Positions 48,891 to 56,957 of a DNA stretch of 64,000 nt are shown one piece after another (position 1 is the stretch's first letter; every line of letters starts with the position of its first letter). The stretch lies in contig NZ_PZKN01000010.1 in the NCBI RefSeq assembly GCF_003046795.1, positions 1 through 64,000 of the forward strand. Direction: 5' to 3'. Under the pieces are notes generated by a model that did not search any database, was not told the DNA's origin, and was given only the letters and a program-made list of their open reading frames with translations. Made by a program: the position numbers and the translations under genes. Source of the DNA: Desulfonatronum sp. SC1 (GTDB lineage Bacteria; Desulfobacterota; Desulfovibrionia; Desulfovibrionales; Desulfonatronaceae).

Positions 48891-49208
48891 TTACAGCAAA
48901 CGCCGCAGGTCGCGGACTTGCAACTCCAGGTCTTCGATGCGTTCCAGGAGGTCGATGATGATGGTTCCGGCCAAGGCGGGCAGTTCGAAGTCGGTGCAGA
49001 TTCGCTCCAGCTTGCTAACCTTGTACACGTCCCGGGGATGGAACAGGTAGCAGTCTTCCTGGGTCCTGTTCGGGCAGAGCCAGCCCAACTCGACCAGCTC
49101 GCCCAGTCTGGTCGGGTGGATTCCGGTCAGTTCGATGAACCGGGACCAGATCACCAGTTCCGACGTCGCGGGCAGTTCCTCAGTCAGTATTTTGATGCTC
49201 AGTGCCAT
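48891..49208 (-). CDS. cbpM: Chaperone modulator CbpM
   Basis: 105 residues, small and helical, with a MerR-like helix-turn-helix opening (FIELTGIHPTRLGELVELGW) and a C-terminal coil (LLERIEDLELQVRDLRRLL). CbpM binds the J domain of CbpA and inhibits it. Located directly between cbpA and clpB on the same strand. Confidence 0.88.
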   Translation of the reverse strand: MALSIKILTEELPATSELVIWSRFIELTGIHPTRLGELVELGWLCPNRTQEDCYLFHPRDVYKVSKLERICTDFELPALAGTIIIDLLERIEDLELQVRDLRRLL

Positions 49209-49232
49209 GGATTATTGCTCCCTGTGAATTGA

Positions 49233-50231
49233 TCAGCCGTCATGCCGGGGCTGAAACGTGGACGTCCGGGCCAGTTGTTCCCACAATTCGCGCTCCTGGT
49301 CGGTGGGCTTTTCCGGGACCGCGATCATCACGCGGATCAGCTGATCGCCCTGCTGGTCGCCCTTGCCCAGGCCCTTGCCGCGCAGGCGCAGCTTCCTGCC
49401 GCTGCCGGTCCCGGCCGGGATGTTCATTTCCACGGCTCCGGCCAGGGTTGGAACCCGGACTTTGGTTCCCAAAGCCGCTTCCCAGGGCGTCAGGGGCAGA
49501 TCGTAGATGATGGAGTTGCCCTCCAACTTGAATTTGGGGTGCGGGGCGACCCTGATCTTCAGGTACAGATCCCCGCTGGGACCACCGCGCATGCCGGGCG
49601 AGCCCTGCCCGGCCAGCCGGATACGGGATCCGTTCTTGATCCCGGCCGGGATGTTCACCTGCAGGGACTTGGTTTCCATGCGCGGCATTCCGTCCGGGCC
49701 CATCACCTGCTCCTGAAAGGAAATGGTCCGGCTGCCCCCGGTAAAGGCGTCTTCCAGGGGCAGTTCCATGCCCACCTCCACGTCCCGGCCCTTGGTCTGC
49801 CGGGGACCGAATCCTCCGGAACCGAAGGGGTCGCCTTGGTAGCTTTGTTCTCCGCGAAACTGGCCGCCGAAGATGGTCTCGAAAAAGTCGCTGAACCCGC
49901 CGAAGCCGCCTTCGAATTGCGGACCGCCAGAAGGGCCACCGGACGAATACGAACGGAATCGGCTGGAATCAAAGCCCGGAGGCGGTTGAAAATTCTGGCC
50001 GTGCTGCCAGTTCGGGCCCAGGGAGTCGTACAGCTTCCGCTTCTCCGGGTCCTTGAGCACTTCGTAGGCCTCGTTGATTTCCTTGAACTTCTTCTCCGCT
50101 TCGGGGTTGTCCGGATTCAGATCCGGGTGGTACTTCCGGGCCATCTTCTTGAATGCCTTGGAAAGCTCGTCCTGGGACGCGGTCTTGGATACGTCCAGGA
50201 GTTGGTAATAGTCTTTGAAGGAAACGCTCAT
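49233..50231 (-). CDS. cbpA: Curved-DNA-binding J-domain co-chaperone CbpA
   Basis: 332 residues. J domain with HPD (ARKYHPDLNPDNP), Gly/Phe/Ser-rich linker, and C-terminal domains without the zinc finger of DnaJ. Ends in QRELWEQLAR-type helix. A second J protein besides dnaJ. The first gene of cbpA-cbpM-clpB-DUF1786; its upstream region has a promoter and an overlapping palindrome. Confidence 0.94.
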   Translation of the reverse strand: MSVSFKDYYQLLDVSKTASQDELSKAFKKMARKYHPDLNPDNPEAEKKFKEINEAYEVLKDPEKRKLYDSLGPNWQHGQNFQPPPGFDSSRFRSYSSGGPSGGPQFEGGFGGFSDFFETIFGGQFRGEQSYQGDPFGSGGFGPRQTKGRDVEVGMELPLEDAFTGGSRTISFQEQVMGPDGMPRMETKSLQVNIPAGIKNGSRIRLAGQGSPGMRGGPSGDLYLKIRVAPHPKFKLEGNSIIYDLPLTPWEAALGTKVRVPTLAGAVEMNIPAGTGSGRKLRLRGKGLGKGDQQGDQLIRVMIAVPEKPTDQERELWEQLARTSTFQPRHDG

Positions 50232-50287
50232 GGTCGATTATTCTCCTTGCGCAAGATCAACGTGGCAAGATGTGGAAATGAATGCCC

Positions 50288-50328
50288 AAGATAGGGAGGA
50301 AACACTGGCTGTCAAGTTTTTGACTTGA
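50288..50328 (-). promoter_or_regulatory. Promoter and overlapping palindrome upstream of cbpA
   Basis: On the minus strand, CTTGACA (50310-50316) is followed after 13 bases by CCCTATCT (50289-50296). This resembles a heat-shock sigma-32 promoter; the same bases also fit sigma-70 (TTGACA, 16 bases, TATCTT). An inverted repeat TCAAGT-TTTTG-ACTTGA (50312-50328) overlaps the -35 box, a plausible operator. Confidence 0.5.
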
Positions 50329-50480
50329 AATGGATCAGGCGACACTCTGGACATTGCATGGAAAGAGCATACCTGATGCGCTGCACGAGGAAAAGCGGGC
50401 GAAAGGAACAAAGCGCCTTGCGGTCTCTGGCAGGTTCGGCTAGAGATGCCGGATTCAACTTCGGAGGAAACCGAATCGTT

Positions 50481-51182
50481 ATGTTCATCAGATGTCTGCT
50501 GGTCCTTATCGGGCTGCTCGTCATACCGTCCACCGCTTGGGCCTGGGGGCCGCTGACCCACATCTACGTGGCCAGCGAACTGTTCGCCTACGCCTCGATC
50601 ATCCCATCCGCCATATTTGGGCTGTTGACGAAATATCGTCAAGACTTTTTATACGGCAACCTGATGGCGGACATGATTCTGGGCAAGAGCTACCTGCCCG
50701 AGGACAAGAGCCCGCACAGCTGGACCACGGGAATGCGGTTTCTGGATCAGGCCCAAAACGACTCGGAAAAGGCCTTTGCCTACGGCTATCTCTGTCACTT
50801 GGCCGCCGACACCGTGGCCCACGGGATTCTGGTGGAGGAACAGCAGGAACAGTCCCATGCCTGGCTGGAGATGCAGGCCGACGCCATGATTCACCGTGCC
50901 TACTGGTTGCAGTCCGTGAGCTTCAGCCGGGCCGTGCAGCGGCGCAACGACCGTTTCCTGGAAAGCTCCCTGGACAGCTATATCTTTTCGTTCAAGACCA
51001 ATAGAAAAATCTACAAAAGCCTCGTCTTCCTCTCCCTGCTCAACGTCCGCCGCAAAATTCGAGTGGACAAGGAGTACATCCACGAACTTCACGACCATTC
51101 CCTGGCCCGGATGATCAGCCTGCTTCGAGACGGCGAAAAATCTCTGGTGCTCCAGGAAAACCCCATGGCCGTCAAACACTGA
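50481..51182 (+). CDS. Secreted zinc-dependent phospholipase C-like protein
   Basis: 233 residues. Signal peptide (MFIRCLLVLIGLLVIPSTAWA) leaves a mature end WGPLTHIYVA: a Trp at or near residue 1 followed by a His is the hallmark of the bacterial zinc-dependent phospholipase C/nuclease P1 fold. Further His/Asp ligands fit FLYGNLMADM, SHSW-type PHSWTTG and YGYLCHLAADTVAHG. ATG 50481 is chosen because the signal peptide begins there and GGAGGAA lies upstream. Could be a structural homologue without catalytic activity. Neighbours do not suggest a specific substrate. Confidence 0.8.
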   Translation: MFIRCLLVLIGLLVIPSTAWAWGPLTHIYVASELFAYASIIPSAIFGLLTKYRQDFLYGNLMADMILGKSYLPEDKSPHSWTTGMRFLDQAQNDSEKAFAYGYLCHLAADTVAHGILVEEQQEQSHAWLEMQADAMIHRAYWLQSVSFSRAVQRRNDRFLESSLDSYIFSFKTNRKIYKSLVFLSLLNVRRKIRVDKEYIHELHDHSLARMISLLRDGEKSLVLQENPMAVKH

Positions 51183-51322
51183 TCGGCGGTCCCTTTCCCT
51201 TTTTCCGGCCTTCCGAAAAGCCCGCGCTCCACATGGGGCGGATGATCAGCGATGAGCTCCGCCCGGTCTCGGGTACCATTTTCGCGTGCGCATAGCGCAC
51301 CGTCTCTCCCACCTGTCCTTCT

Positions 51323-51397
51323 CTACGGACCGGTCTTCCCCCTCGCCACCCTGGCTTCAATGATGGCTTCAAAATCACGCACCGTGCGGTCGGGCAT
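51323..51397 (-). CDS. Possible 24-residue small ORF
   Basis: ATG 51397 is preceded by GGAGGCAACC. The predicted peptide begins MPDRTVRDFEAIIEARVARG and ends in KTGP before TAG. It may be a real small protein, or the 5' stump of a longer gene that has decayed. No homologue recognised. Confidence 0.25.
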   Translation of the reverse strand: MPDRTVRDFEAIIEARVARGKTGP

Positions 51398-51469
51398 GGT
51401 TGCCTCCATATCTTTATGAGCTATTGGGCGTGACTTGTCTTCTCATTGCTCCACGTGTTACGCGTGTGG

Positions 51470-51483
51470 CACGTATTTACGTG
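51470..51483. promoter_or_regulatory. Palindrome upstream of the antitoxin gene
   Basis: CACGT-ATTT-ACGTG sits 18 bases before the antitoxin ATG, with a further ACGTG just upstream (51452-51456). Toxin-antitoxin operons are usually repressed by their own complex at such sites. Confidence 0.5.
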
Positions 51484-51500
51484 ACAAAAGGAGGTTGCTG

Positions 51501-51731
51501 ATGAAACAGAATATTACGCTGGCCCTGGAAAAGGATTTGTTGTCTGAATTGAAAGTCCTCGCCGCCCGGAAATCCATGTCCATCAGCGGGATGCTCAGCA
51601 GCCAACTCAGGGAAATCGTGGAGCAGGAAAAGCAATACGAGCAGTGCAAAAACAGGGCGCTGGCCTCCCTGCGCCAAGGCTACCACTTTGGCGGACGTCC
51701 CGCTTCAAGGGAAGAGCTCCATGCCCGGTAA
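51501..51731 (+). CDS. Antitoxin of a VapBC-type pair
   Basis: 76 residues from ATG 51501 (AAGGAGG upstream). It has a ribbon-helix-helix-like opening (MKQNITLALEKDLLSELKVL) typical of DNA-binding antitoxins, then a charged C-terminal part (EQCKNRALASLRQGYHFGGR) that would neutralise the toxin. The last 11 bases overlap the toxin gene. Confidence 0.82.
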   Translation: MKQNITLALEKDLLSELKVLAARKSMSISGMLSSQLREIVEQEKQYEQCKNRALASLRQGYHFGGRPASREELHAR

Positions 51732-52155
51732 GCGGTTCCTAGATACCAACATCCTGATCTACGCCCACGATCTGGACGCGGGACGGCGTCATGACGTGGC
51801 CGCCTCGCTTGTAGCGGAACTTTGGGAAACCGGGCAGGGTGTGCTCAGCATCCAGGTTTTGCAGGAGTTCTATGTCAACATCACCCGGAAAATCCCACAG
51901 CCCTTGACGCCCTCCATTGCCCGCGGGCTCATTGAAAATTATTGCGCCTGGGAGGTCATGACACCGGAAGTCCAGGACGTGCTCCGCGCATCCGAGGTCC
52001 AAGAAAGAAACAGCCTCTCGTTCTGGGATGCCATGATCATCGTTTCCGCTTCCAAGGCCGGAGCCGATATCGTCATCAGCGAAGATCTCAATGCCGGGCA
52101 ATGCATTGAAGGAGTGCTCGTCCGCAATCCCTTCGTCAGCCAAAACAAGACATGA
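51721..52155 (+). CDS. PIN-domain toxin (VapC-like ribonuclease)
   Basis: 144 residues from ATG 51721. All PIN acidic residues are present: Asp in KRFLDTNILIYAHD, Glu in SIQVLQEFYVN, Asp in SFWDAMIIVSA and Asp in VISEDLNAGQ. PIN toxins cut tRNA or rRNA with Mg2+. Overlaps the antitoxin gene, the usual arrangement. Confidence 0.88.
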   Translation: MPGKRFLDTNILIYAHDLDAGRRHDVAASLVAELWETGQGVLSIQVLQEFYVNITRKIPQPLTPSIARGLIENYCAWEVMTPEVQDVLRASEVQERNSLSFWDAMIIVSASKAGADIVISEDLNAGQCIEGVLVRNPFVSQNKT

Positions 52156-52203
52156 TCGCCCCGTAACCCAGCCAAGGGCGCATTTGGCTGGGTTACAGGG
52201 CGA
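52154..52203. repeat. Long imperfect palindrome after the toxin gene
   Basis: ATCGCCC-C-GTAACCCAGCCAA pairs with TTGGCTGGGTTAC-A-GGGCGAT, 20 pairs with one mismatch around an 8-base loop (core stem 52163-52175 with 52184-52196). There is no U-tract. It could stop the toxin transcript or be a small dispersed element. Confidence 0.6.
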
Positions 52204-52279
52204 TTCGGCGTGCATTCGATCTTCAGCTTTGCACCCCCGGCCTCGCCCCCAGGCACTGCTCCATGACGTGGAGCGCGGT

Positions 52280-52828
52280 TCAGGTGGGGCATTCCTGGCC
52301 GCAACAGCCTTCCAGAAAACCGCTGTACATGTAGAAGACACGCTGTTCCCGGGCCAGACGGGCCGGGTCCAGGTCGGGGGCCGGATGTTCGGCCAGGAGA
52401 TTTTGCAGTTCCTCCCAGGAGGGGATGGCGACGAAACCGTCGGCCAGAACCTTGCCGCTGGCGGCGCTCAGGAGCTTGGCGTCCTTGCTGTCCGTGACAA
52501 TGACCAGGGGAGCCGGGCCGTCAGGCAACAGCCTGGCTGCGTACATCGCCTCCCGGGTGTAGGTCTCCGGGGTGCCGGAGCAGAAGAGCAGGGCGAGAGC
52601 CGGGCGGCCTTGCCCGTCGCGAACCAGGATGTCCACATTGCGGGAGAAGGGTTTGTCGTCCACGTGGAACTGAATGGCAACGCGCGGGGAAAGGTTGTCC
52701 TTGGGGTAGCCTTTTTCCTCCACCAGTAGCCGGGCCAAGCCCTGGCGCAGATCCTCGTAGGTAGTCATTTCCAGGTTTTCGCCGGTCAAGTAGTCCTGAA
52801 TGCTTTGATCAAGGCTGACTTCGTGCAC
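52280..52828 (-). CDS. HsdR-N-like (type I restriction N-terminal) protein
   Basis: 182 residues. The core LARLLVEEKGYPKDNLSPRV, NVDILVRDGQGRPALALLFC and PLVIVTDSKDAKLLS matches the PD-(D/E)xK-type HsdR N-terminal domain (DILV then an acidic-Lys strand), though the normal ExK is replaced (ALALLF), so nuclease activity is doubtful. Ends in a Cys cluster (EGCCGQECPT). No methylase or specificity gene is nearby. Last gene of a long minus-strand run. Confidence 0.75.
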   Translation of the reverse strand: MHEVSLDQSIQDYLTGENLEMTTYEDLRQGLARLLVEEKGYPKDNLSPRVAIQFHVDDKPFSRNVDILVRDGQGRPALALLFCSGTPETYTREAMYAARLLPDGPAPLVIVTDSKDAKLLSAASGKVLADGFVAIPSWEELQNLLAEHPAPDLDPARLAREQRVFYMYSGFLEGCCGQECPT

Positions 52829-52853
52829 GGAGTGCTCCTTGTACAGGTTTGGA

Positions 52854-53990
52854 TCAAAATGGGTTTTCTCGGGGTTTCCCCGTGGTTTCCTCGGTTCCGC
52901 CGGGCGGAACGGTCGTTTCGGCTTGAAGCGAGCCGCCCTGGCCGGACAATAAATGAAAAAACGACTGGACGAACCGACCTGAAACCACGTCCACCAGGGG
53001 GAATCTCACCCGGGGGCGCTTGCAGAAGTCGCCGGTCAGGGCCAGGAACAGCCCTTGAGAAAGCTGTTCGGTGCGGGATTGCAGCGCCTTCAGAAAGACC
53101 TCGTTCTCCGGCACGGAGGGCAGGCCGTCCAGGCGGCAGGCCAGGGGGCGCGACGGATAGACCAGACAGCGGCCTTCGCTCAGCAACGGGCAAAACAAGC
53201 CGACCTCGGCGAACCGTGGCGGCAGGTCTTCCTCCCGTGTCTCCCGGCGCAAGGCCCGAATGGAGCGGGTGGTTTCCACGGAGCGCTCAATGGCCGCCAA
53301 ACGGTCAGCGCTGCGCAACTTGCGGTTCAGGTGGTGGGTCAGGTAGGCGGCTTCGATCAGACTGACCTCCAGGTGCCGGGTGCAGCAGCGGATATGGTCC
53401 AGGCCGCAAAATTCCGGATTCGGAACCTGCCTTTCAACCCGCTGGTTCGCTTCGCTCAGCAGCAGTTCGTGGTCCGTGAAGAACGGACCCAGGTCTACAA
53501 GTGTCTTCCACTCCAGGGAGGGTTCCCGGATGGTCAGCCGGCCTTCCTTCTTGCCGATCTTGCGCACCAGCCACCATTGATCGAAATTGGCCGGCTGGGA
53601 GCGCAGCTTCTTGAGCTTCTGCTTGACCAGCTTGCTGCCCAGCCCCCGCCGCAGGAGATAGGCCGAGATGACCGTTCCGGTCCGCCCGATGCCGTGACGG
53701 CAATGAACGTAGACCTTCTTGCCCAGGTAGATGGCCTCGTCCAGCCAGGCCAGGGCTTCTTCCAGGGCTTGGAGTTGGGGCGTTTCCTCGTCTTCCACCG
53801 GGAGGTAGTGGACCTCAAAGCCCTGGCTGGATTCGATGTCGTGCAGGTCGCAGTACTCGGCGCAGAGGTTCAGAATGGCGTCCACACCCTCGGTCCGGAG
53901 ATGGTCCAGGTGGTCGTAGGACATGGGAGCCGGTCCGGTGGCCAGGTTTGGGGTGACCCAGTAGACGGGATATGTTCCTGTGTCGCTCAT
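52854..53990 (-). CDS. Dual-specificity phosphatase with C-terminal YkgJ-type Cys cluster
   Basis: 378 residues from ATG 53990. Residues 1-165 form a dual-specificity/tyrosine-phosphatase domain with signature VHCRHGIGRTGTV (Cys about 96, Arg 102). The second half has a YkgJ-like zinc- or iron-binding cluster (DHIRCCTRHL, FCPLLSEGRCLVYPSRPLACRLDG). Fusion of a phosphatase to YkgJ is unusual. ATGA overlap links it to the upstream phosphotransferase gene, suggesting that one adds and the other removes phosphate. The extension upstream of 53990 lies inside the previous gene and is not used. Confidence 0.85.
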   Translation of the reverse strand: MSDTGTYPVYWVTPNLATGPAPMSYDHLDHLRTEGVDAILNLCAEYCDLHDIESSQGFEVHYLPVEDEETPQLQALEEALAWLDEAIYLGKKVYVHCRHGIGRTGTVISAYLLRRGLGSKLVKQKLKKLRSQPANFDQWWLVRKIGKKEGRLTIREPSLEWKTLVDLGPFFTDHELLLSEANQRVERQVPNPEFCGLDHIRCCTRHLEVSLIEAAYLTHHLNRKLRSADRLAAIERSVETTRSIRALRRETREEDLPPRFAEVGLFCPLLSEGRCLVYPSRPLACRLDGLPSVPENEVFLKALQSRTEQLSQGLFLALTGDFCKRPRVRFPLVDVVSGRFVQSFFHLLSGQGGSLQAETTVPPGGTEETTGKPRENPF

Positions 53991-56578
53991 GATTGCTCCT
54001 CGGCCGGACGCCATTTGCCCTGCATTTCCTCGGCCAGACGCAACGCATGTTCGCGGCTTTCCAGGGCCATGTCCAGCAGCGGGGTGCGGCCCAGGAGATA
54101 TCCCAGGACGTTCAGCCGCAGTTCGGTACGCAGTTTGTCCTGGCGGGCGCACTTGGCCTCCAACAGGTCTTCCCGGATCCGAACCTGGAAGTCGAAGGAT
54201 TGGAGCACGGTCTGGATCATCTCCAGGCGCCAGCTTTTTTTTTCGTCGATCCCACCTCCGCCCTTGAACCGGAACTGAATGTAGTTCTCCTCGGCCCGTT
54301 CACCGGCCAGGCAGTCCAGCACGGCGAAGTGATATCCGAAACGCAGCAGCAGATGGGCGTAGTGGCTGGCCAGCAGGGCATAGCTGCTCAGGAGGGAGGA
54401 CTTGAGGCTGAAGATGCCCCCGCTGACTTGGTCGAAGCGCTCCCAGTCCAGATGCAGCAGTCCCTCGGACCAGGCAACGTCTTTGTCCGTCAGGCCGGCC
54501 CATACGGCCAGCATCGGCCCGCTACGAACGTGCTCCATGGTCAGGGCGCGCTCGTTTTCGGCCCCGGCGCGAAGCCCGTCGCCCAGGTCCAGGACGTGCA
54601 TGACGATGGGGATATCGCTCTCCAACGGCTTGGCCCGCCGCATGCCCCGGCCCTTGATGTCCATCAGGGAGAACATTTCCCGTGTACCGTGCTCGTGGAC
54701 GAGGCGGACCACGTCGTGCACGCTTTGGCAATGATCCGGGGAGAAGGTATCGGCCTCCGGATCGGTCAGGTTCAGGGACGCGATCAGCTTGAGCAGCGGA
54801 GTCATTCGCCGCTGGAAGGGCGTGGGCGGTTTGGCCCGCTGCCTTTGTTGCCATTGAAGCAATTCCTGGAGCTCGCCGTCGTAGACCACGCCGCGGTGGG
54901 CGTCCATGGTCACCAGGCGGTCCTGTTCCAGGGCCGCGGCCCCGCTTCCGATGCCCACGATCACCGGCAGGCCGAATTCCCGGGCCACGGAGGCGAAATG
55001 GCTGGCCTTGCCGCCCTGCTCGGCGATCACGCCGGCTGCCTTGTGAACGATCTGGACCAGGGAGGGCGGGATGCCCGGAGCAAGGACCACGGCCCCCTGG
55101 GGCACGGCGTCCAGGTCCGCTTCCGAAGTGATGCGGTGTATCCGGCCCGAAGCGACCCCGATGCTGGCCGGAGTGCCCACGTCCAGGATCGAGGCCACGT
55201 GGTCCGAGGGCTGGGGGGTGGCGCGGTCCGCCTCGTCCATGCTTTCCGACGGAACGCTGCCGTTGTCTTCCCCTGGGGCTGTGACGTGGATCGGACGGGA
55301 TTGAAGGATCATCAGATTGCCGGCATGGTCCTGGGCCCATTCGATGTCCTGGGGGCGGCCGAAGGCCTGCTCCAGTTCCAAGCCCCACCGGGCCAGGGTC
55401 GTGGCGGAGGCGTCGTCCAGGCAGAGTTCGTCGCGCAAGGTGGGCAGGGGGCGATCGTCCTGTTCCGGGGCGGCCTGTTTGGCCAGAAAATGGGTGGGGT
55501 CCCGGCGGGAGACCAAAAAAGTGTCCGGCACCGCGCTGCCGTCCACCAAGCGGCTGCCAGCTCCGGTTACGGCGGAGATCACTAGGCAGGCGCCTTTGCA
55601 CAGATCCAGCGGGTCGCGGCTGTAGACCACCCCGCTGGTTTTGGCTTCGATCATCGGCAGGACCAGCGCGGCCATGGCCGTCTGGGCGTCGCTCAGGCCG
55701 TAGTGCAGGCGATAGGTCAGGGCCTTGGAAGTGAACTTTCCGGCCAGGACGTCCTTATAGGCGGACCAGAAATCCCGACGGGAGACGTTGAGTCGCGTGG
55801 CGTACTGCCCGGCGAAGGAGGCGTCGCCGTCCTCGGCCAGAGCGCTGCTGCGCACGGCGAACAACGGCTCCGCGGCCTGTCGGTCGGCGGTGTTTCCGGG
55901 TTCATCCTTGGCCATGGCTTCGAGCTGGCCCAGGGACGCGTCGACCTCCTCGGCCATGTCGTCGGGAACAACACCCTCAAGAATGGCTTTCCGGATCAGG
56001 GCCGCCGTACGTTCCAAGCGCTCGGGCCGCCGGAAGTCCAGGGTCAGGAGCTTCTTGCGCACCATCTCCCGCAGTCCGTTGGCCTGCAGAAAACGCTGGT
56101 AGGCGTTGGTGGTGATGACCAGGGCCGGGGGCACCGGGATTTCAGTCCGAGCAATGATTTGGGTCAGCCCTTGGGCCTTGCCGCCCATGACTTCGCGGGC
56201 GCTCTCCGTAGCGGAGCCTTTTTCGAGGTGCAGCACGTATGGCCTTTCCGGTCGCCAGTGTTCCTGGCCGAGCAAGGCCTCGATCTCTCCGCGGATGCGC
56301 CCGCAAGCCGGGGCAAGGGCCGGGTAGCCGTCCGGAGCCATGCGTTGGAGCCGGTCCGCCAAGCGGTCCATGGAGTCCAGGAGGTGACGCGCCAGCAGTT
56401 CCACCCGGGACCAGTCCACCAGGATCGGTTCCCGGCCGATCTCTTCCAGCCGGGTGATGGCTTTCAGGCAAAGCTTGTCTTCATGCAGCAGCTCCCGAAA
56501 CAGGCCGAACTGGCGGCGAACCGCCTCATCCGGGGTGAAGACCCGTTCGGCCCAGCGCTTGATGGATGCAAGAGCCAT
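53987..56578 (-). CDS. PEP-synthase-like phosphotransferase (ATP-grasp plus swivelling His domain)
   Basis: 863 residues. N-terminal 120 residues unassigned; then the PPDK/PEP-synthase ATP-binding domain (MGGKAQGLTQI, IPVPPALVITTNAYQ, FAVRSSALAEDGDASFAGQY); then the mobile domain with the phospho-His in EQGGKASHFASVAREFGLPV (about residue 530). The usual C-terminal PEP/pyruvate barrel (for example the signature with the catalytic Cys) is not recognisable in residues 570-863; instead there is a helical domain. So phosphate from ATP could be moved to His and then to an unknown acceptor. Operon context: two-component genes upstream, phosphatase downstream. Confidence 0.85.
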   Translation of the reverse strand: MALASIKRWAERVFTPDEAVRRQFGLFRELLHEDKLCLKAITRLEEIGREPILVDWSRVELLARHLLDSMDRLADRLQRMAPDGYPALAPACGRIRGEIEALLGQEHWRPERPYVLHLEKGSATESAREVMGGKAQGLTQIIARTEIPVPPALVITTNAYQRFLQANGLREMVRKKLLTLDFRRPERLERTAALIRKAILEGVVPDDMAEEVDASLGQLEAMAKDEPGNTADRQAAEPLFAVRSSALAEDGDASFAGQYATRLNVSRRDFWSAYKDVLAGKFTSKALTYRLHYGLSDAQTAMAALVLPMIEAKTSGVVYSRDPLDLCKGACLVISAVTGAGSRLVDGSAVPDTFLVSRRDPTHFLAKQAAPEQDDRPLPTLRDELCLDDASATTLARWGLELEQAFGRPQDIEWAQDHAGNLMILQSRPIHVTAPGEDNGSVPSESMDEADRATPQPSDHVASILDVGTPASIGVASGRIHRITSEADLDAVPQGAVVLAPGIPPSLVQIVHKAAGVIAEQGGKASHFASVAREFGLPVIVGIGSGAAALEQDRLVTMDAHRGVVYDGELQELLQWQQRQRAKPPTPFQRRMTPLLKLIASLNLTDPEADTFSPDHCQSVHDVVRLVHEHGTREMFSLMDIKGRGMRRAKPLESDIPIVMHVLDLGDGLRAGAENERALTMEHVRSGPMLAVWAGLTDKDVAWSEGLLHLDWERFDQVSGGIFSLKSSLLSSYALLASHYAHLLLRFGYHFAVLDCLAGERAEENYIQFRFKGGGGIDEKKSWRLEMIQTVLQSFDFQVRIREDLLEAKCARQDKLRTELRLNVLGYLLGRTPLLDMALESREHALRLAEEMQGKWRPAEEQS

Positions 56579-56594
56579 GGCGTTTTCCCTTTCG

Positions 56595-56957
56595 TCATCC
56601 CTTGGCCAGAATTTCGGCGGTCTTCTCTTCCAGTTCGTCGATGTCGATGGGTTTGACGCAGTATTCGTCCGCTCCCAGCTGCAAGGCCTCTTTGGCCGTT
56701 TCCAGAGTGGGGTAGCCGGTGAGCATCATCACCCGGATTCTTGGGTTGATTTTTTTCAGTTCTTCCAGGACTTCCACGCCGCTCATCTTCTTCAGCTTGA
56801 TGTCCAGAATGGCCATGTCCACCGGGTGTTTGCGGGCATACTCGAAGGCCGGTTCCTCGTCGCTGAACACGTGGACCTGATGGCCCTTGCGGGTCAGAAT
56901 GCGGCGCAGCATCATGCCCACGTCCAGGACGTCGTCCAAAACCAGAATATCGGCCAT
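56595..56957 (-). CDS. Single-domain response regulator
   Basis: 120 residues from ATG 56957, CheY-like with no output domain: acidic pair in LVLDDVLDV, phospho-acceptor Asp in MAILDIKLKKMSG, Thr in MMLTGYP and Lys in YCVKPID. The ATG shares one base with the kinase stop (TGATG). AAGGAGG lies upstream. Partner of the kinase immediately before it; downstream target may be the phosphotransferase that follows. Confidence 0.9.
   Translation of the reverse strand: MADILVLDDVLDVGMMLRRILTRKGHQVHVFSDEEPAFEYARKHPVDMAILDIKLKKMSGVEVLEELKKINPRIRVMMLTGYPTLETAKEALQLGADEYCVKPIDIDELEEKTAEILAKG

Larger units (their letters stand above)
51183..51500. other. Intergenic region upstream of the toxin-antitoxin pair
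   Basis: It holds the operator-like palindrome of the toxin-antitoxin pair (51470-51483). On the minus strand a 24-codon frame (51323-51397) has a near-ideal ribosome-binding site. Otherwise no gene is supported. Confidence 0.5.

Noticed and set aside
53993-55585. 530-codon plus-strand frame opposite the PEP-synthase-like gene
   Set aside because: Mirror of a conserved phosphotransferase; no own signals.
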